Position numbers and translations under genes: made by a program | Source of the DNA: CAIVAT01 sp038212325 | Lineage (GTDB): Bacteria > Bacteroidota > Bacteroidia > Bacteroidales > FEN-979 | Direction of reading: 5' to 3' | Length of the DNA: 36,288 nt | NCBI GenBank assembly: GCA_038212325.1 | Contig: JBBQUQ010000028.1 | Coordinates: 1-36,288 of the forward strand | Notes under the pieces: generated by a model | Told to the model about the DNA's origin: nothing | What the model saw: only the letters and a program-made list of their open reading frames with translations | The model's database searches: none | In this document: in pieces, positions 33,771-36,288 of the stretch | How the letters are laid out: every line of letters begins with the position of its first letter | Position numbering within the stretch: position 1 is the first letter of the stretch

Positions 33771-35258
33771 TTAAAGTTCTTTTCTGAGACGGGCAACGGG
33801 GATGTTAAGTTGTTTGCGGTATTTGGCGATGGTGCGGCGCGCAATATTATACCCCTTTTTTTTTAACAGGTCGACCAGTTCATCGTCGGTAAGCGGCTTG
33901 GATTTGGCTTCGGCCCCGATGGTATCTGAAAGGATGCTTTTGATCTCCCTCGTGGATATTTCCTCGCCCTCAGTGTTCAGCATCGATTCGCTGAAAAAAC
34001 TTTTAAGCGGCAGCGTGCCGAAAGGTGTTTGAACATACTTGCTGTTGGCAACGCGCGACACCGTGGAGATGTCGAGAGACACGATGTTCGCAATGTCTTT
34101 CAGGATCATGGGCCTCAGCTTGGTGTCGTCGCCGGAAAGAAAATATTCACGTTGATAAACCATAATGGCATTCATGGTTGTGTACAGGGTTTCCTGGCGT
34201 TGTTTGATGGCATCCATAAATCCGCGGGCGGCTTCAAGCTTTTGCTTTACAAAAGCCAGCGCATCTTTTTCAGCCGGTTTTCGCTTTGCACCGCCGTATT
34301 CATGAAGCATGCTTATATAATCGTGGTTCAGCGACAATTCGGGGGTATAGCGGGTGTTGAGTGTCAGCTCCAGAATCCCGTCGCTGCTGGCGATCAGGAA
34401 GTCGGGAATAACATACTGGCTGTCGCGGGCCACCTCTGAAATCGTGTTGCCCGGCCTGGGGTTCAGGGTCTGAATTTCGACGATGGCTTCCCTGAGTTCA
34501 TCCTCTGAAATATTGCCCTTTTGAAGGATCTTATCGTAATGTTTCTTACTGAACTCATCGAAGTAGAAACGGAGGATGATAGCAGCCAGGTTGGTTGTAT
34601 AGGTAGGGTCGGCCTTGTGCTCCATCTGGATCAGCAGGCACTCCTGCAGGCTGCGCGCGGCAATGCCCGGCGGGTCAAACCCCTGCACCACTTTCAGCAC
34701 CTCAAGAATCTCCTCATGGGTGGCTTCAATGGCCTGGTTGAAGGCCAGGTCGTCGGCCAATGCAGGAATTTCGCGGCACAGGTATCCTGATTCATCGAGG
34801 TTCCCGATGATGGTCATCGCAATGATGTATTGCTTGTCGGTGAATTTATGCAGCCCGATCTGGCTGATCAGGTAATCCTGGAAACTTATCCCCGACACAA
34901 TGGGAATTTCACGGGTAACATCATCCGGGCTTTTATTGTTGGCGACCAGGCGGTATTCAGGGATATCTTCCTCATCCACATAATCCTCAAAGGAGAATTC
35001 ATCGTCGGGAGAAGACTGGGGTTCGGTTTCCGTAAATTCATCCTCATCCGAATCAATTGAATCGATGGTGCTGTCCTCATCCAGGATTTCGGCATCTTCC
35101 TCATCCAGACTGGCCTCTTCCAGGGCAGGGTTCTCTTCAATTTCCTGCTTGATGCGCTGGTCGAGCGAGAGGATGGGCTCCTGCAGCAATCGCATCACAA
35201 GCACCTGCTGAGGGGAGAGCTTTTGAATTAACCGCTGTTGTAATTTCTGGTTCAACAT
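33771..35258 (-). CDS. rpoN: RNA polymerase sigma-54 factor
   Basis: 495 aa from ATG 35258 (MLNQKLQQRLIQKLSPQQ); a 501-aa frame from TTG 35276 overlaps a -7 box and is less likely. Region I is the Gln/Leu-rich activator-response part, followed by a very acidic region II (DEEDAEILDEDSTIDSIDSDEDE...). The core-binding domain includes ESGYLCREIPALADDL and the GFDPPGIAARSLQECLLIQ segment. The DNA-binding part has an HTH (LRPMILKDIANIVSLDISTVSRVANSKYVQTPFGTLPLKSFFSE) and ends with the RpoN box ARRTIAKYR (canonical ARRTVAKYR). Directs transcription from -24/-12 promoters and needs AAA+ activators, none of which is in the window. Confidence 0.95.
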   Translation of the reverse strand: MLNQKLQQRLIQKLSPQQVLVMRLLQEPILSLDQRIKQEIEENPALEEASLDEEDAEILDEDSTIDSIDSDEDEFTETEPQSSPDDEFSFEDYVDEEDIPEYRLVANNKSPDDVTREIPIVSGISFQDYLISQIGLHKFTDKQYIIAMTIIGNLDESGYLCREIPALADDLAFNQAIEATHEEILEVLKVVQGFDPPGIAARSLQECLLIQMEHKADPTYTTNLAAIILRFYFDEFSKKHYDKILQKGNISEDELREAIVEIQTLNPRPGNTISEVARDSQYVIPDFLIASSDGILELTLNTRYTPELSLNHDYISMLHEYGGAKRKPAEKDALAFVKQKLEAARGFMDAIKQRQETLYTTMNAIMVYQREYFLSGDDTKLRPMILKDIANIVSLDISTVSRVANSKYVQTPFGTLPLKSFFSESMLNTEGEEISTREIKSILSDTIGAEAKSKPLTDDELVDLLKKKGYNIARRTIAKYRKQLNIPVARLRKEL

Positions 35259-35264
35259 AGCCGA

Positions 35265-35272
35265 CAAATATA
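35265..35272 (-). promoter_or_regulatory. -7 box TATATTTG before rpoN
   Basis: Exact TAnnTTTG on the minus strand, 6 bases before ATG 35258. If used, the mRNA would be nearly leaderless, so a second promoter further upstream is possible. Confidence 0.35.
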
Positions 35273-35276
35273 ACAA

Positions 35277-35467
35277 TTAATCCTTCCTCCTTGTTTTTCT
35301 CATCGGTGAAAAAATCTTTCCGATCGTTAAAATAGCAACGATTGTCTATTTTGTGAAACAGGTAAGGTGGAATTGAATTAACTGCTTATCCCCTTTGGTC
35401 AAGTAAATAAATCATTGGCACATCCAAACATGCATTGGTGTTAACACATGAAAAAATCAACCACATT
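35277..35467. other. Intergenic AT-rich stretch
   Basis: No gene, RNA or clear signal was recognised between rpoN and the inverted-repeat element. Confidence 0.5.
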
Positions 35468-35616
35468 AGGCACAATAGTTCACAATAGTGACATTTTTTG
35501 GTTCCAAGTGCTTTGAAATTTCAATGGCAGTATTAATAAGGGTATTAGTCAATTCGTTTGAATATTTCTATGCTAAAAGTCAGCCGGAAAAATATCTATT
35601 GTGAATTATTGTGCCT
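35468..35616. mobile_element. 149-bp element with 21-bp inverted ends (MITE-like or deleted IS)
   Basis: The left end (35468-35488, starting AGGCACAATAG) is the reverse complement of the right end (35596-35616, ending TTATTGTGCCT) with one mismatch in 21. On the minus strand a short frame (ending EISKHLEPKNVTIVNYCA, TAA at 35466-35468) runs into the left end, as a transposase 3' end overlapping its inverted repeat would. No target-site duplication is evident. It abuts the macA-like remnant, which has homology only to its right. IS family not assignable. Confidence 0.55.
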
Positions 35617-35931
35617 CCTTAGCCGCTCTAAAATCAATCTCAGGTATGCGACCATCATTGCGCCCATTTCCGGGGTGGTGGTTTCGAGGGCGGTCGTATA
35701 CCGTGATCATCGATGTTCCAAATCCCGACCTGAAATTGTTGCCCGGGATGACGGCAAACATTACGGTGATGAGTATGGGTCAAGGTGGGTGATTCCCTCA
35801 AGCCGCGTCGGGTGCGCACAGGGGTGACCGATGGATTGAACACCGAGGTTCGCGGAAAAATTGAGGAGGGCGCGGAGGTGATGCTGAGCATGACGGCGTG
35901 CGCATGGAGGCAGGTTCGTCGCAAAAGATGA
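35617..35931 (+). pseudogene. Remnant of a MacA-like membrane fusion protein
   Basis: Three fragments in different frames: NLRYATIIAPISGVVVSRAV (about 35634-35693), the lipoyl/barrel-type core of HlyD/MacA proteins; SYTVIIDVPNPDLKLLPGMTAN and VMSM (about 35697-35780), their beta-barrel strand; and RVRTGVTDGLNTEVRGKIEE (35800 on, to TGA 35929), their end. About 200-300 residues are missing between and before them. MacA-like proteins link an inner-membrane MacB transporter to an outer-membrane channel. Truncated on the left by the inverted-repeat element. Confidence 0.7.
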
Positions 35932-36137
35932 CCCTCGAGGATGTGACTGCCATTGCCGACCGCTCCCCGTCGGTGGCTTTCGTAACCCCCCAGGTGCGAA
36001 CGAGCGGTCAATTGGTGAATGGAAACCTGAACTGGCGGACATCCGTTTATGGCGTTTATCCGAATTACTTCGAAATCAGGAACCTGAAGCTGACAAGCGG
36101 AAGATCGCCCCGTTTTCCACGGTTCAGAAAAGGATGA
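35898..36137 (+). pseudogene. Remnant of a MacB-like permease (periplasmic domain)
   Basis: A 79-codon frame contains KMTLEDVTAIADRSPSVAFV, TPQVRTSGQLVNGNLNWRTS, VYGVYPNYFEIRNLKLTSGR: the standard MacB periplasmic core (MacB_PCD) from its Thr-x-x-Asp-Ala region to the GR(x)F motif, then it runs into unrelated residues and stops. The ATPase domain, the first membrane segment and all the C-terminal segments are absent. Overlaps the end of the macA remnant by 34 bp, so both were in one macAB operon before decay. Confidence 0.72.
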
Positions 36138-36288
36138 TGGCCATCACGCACATTCAAAGCATGCTCGCGTCAGCAAAATCAGAACCCATGATAGCTGAGC
36201 CTGCAGGCGTGTCATCGTATTTCATGATTTCGTTCCACTGGTAGAATGAGGAATGATTAGTGAACAATGACCAATGGTCGTATTTTTC
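36138..36288. other. Window end, no gene recognised
   Basis: Contains AT-rich stretches with repeated TCATT/GAATGA motifs (36245-36280), a common intergenic filler type in these genomes. A minus-strand frame is open to the edge but is not convincing. Confidence 0.4.

Noticed and set aside
35259..35276. Six-residue N-terminal extension of RpoN
   Set aside because: The codons lie on a TAnnTTTG box, and sigma-54 proteins start with a MLxQ-type region as at 35258.
36154..36288. Minus-strand frame open to the window edge (…YQWNEIMKYDDTPAGSAIMGSDFADASML)
   Set aside because: Only 44 residues are visible, the first part falls in AT-rich TCATT filler repeats, and no family is recognisable. It may be the end of a gene outside the window, but this cannot be supported here.
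1..36288. CRISPR array, tRNA or rRNA genes
   Set aside because: No regularly spaced repeat array and no tRNA or rRNA-like sequence were seen by eye; a covariance-model scan would settle it.

Overview
The window looks like a chromosomal segment of a Bacteroidota bacterium, probably a Bacteroidales-type environmental lineage. The evidence is type A C-terminal sorting domains of the type IX secretion system (T9SS), PorT-like outer-membrane barrels, and many start codons preceded by the Bacteroidota -7 box TAnnTTTG (near 5090, 16777, 18972, 21259, 23799, 30061 and 32420 on +, and near 16711, 17797 and 35272 on -). The order-level placement is inference. No rRNA, tRNA, CRISPR array or intact insertion sequence was recognised.

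Layout. 1-1666: 3' part of a T9SS-secreted protein with 90-residue repeats. 1694-1993: a decayed small secreted protein. 2068-6295: a dicarboxylate/amino-acid symporter, a possible 34-aa overlapping ORF, an SDR + DUF2867 protein and a GT87-type membrane glycosyltransferase. 6296-6672: mostly non-coding, with a hairpin, an 8-bp tandem repeat and the tail of a dead GxxExxY (PD-(D/E)XK-like) gene. 6673-15430: six co-directional genes, all predicted envelope or transport proteins: a barrel protein with an NTF2-like front, an 813-aa periplasmic protein resembling the TssR/VWA family, a MacB-class ABC ATPase and its FtsX-type permease (4-bp overlap), a multi-pass membrane protein and a lipoprotein. 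This is the best candidate for an undescribed system. 15439-17756: a WYL regulator, a small acidic protein, a secreted START-domain protein and a CBM48/isoamylase-N protein. 17875-19007: a HEPN-like protein and a T9SS pseudogene. 19008-23664: a CopA-type P-ATPase and a TPR-PAS-HisKA_2 sensor kinase. 23829-29959: a phosphate uptake locus (OprO/P-type porin, PstS, PstC, PstA, PstB, PhoU) behind four Pho-box-like hexamers at exact 11-bp spacing. 30110-32374: a sugar MFS transporter plus a nucleotidyltransferase. 32449-35258: a PorT-like barrel, a PAP2-like membrane protein and sigma-54. 35277-36288: decayed macA/macB-like fragments abutting a 149-bp element with 21-bp inverted ends.

How it works together. 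The phosphate locus forms a full path: outer-membrane phosphate porin, periplasmic binding protein, ABC importer, and PhoU feedback. The 6673-15430 cluster has the parts of an envelope-spanning assembly: inner-membrane MacB-like transporter, periplasmic VWA-like protein, lipoprotein and outer-membrane barrel. Its substrate cannot be read from the sequence. At least four decayed genes lie between intact operons, and two copies of one AAGGTTT-type palindrome punctuate the pst operon.
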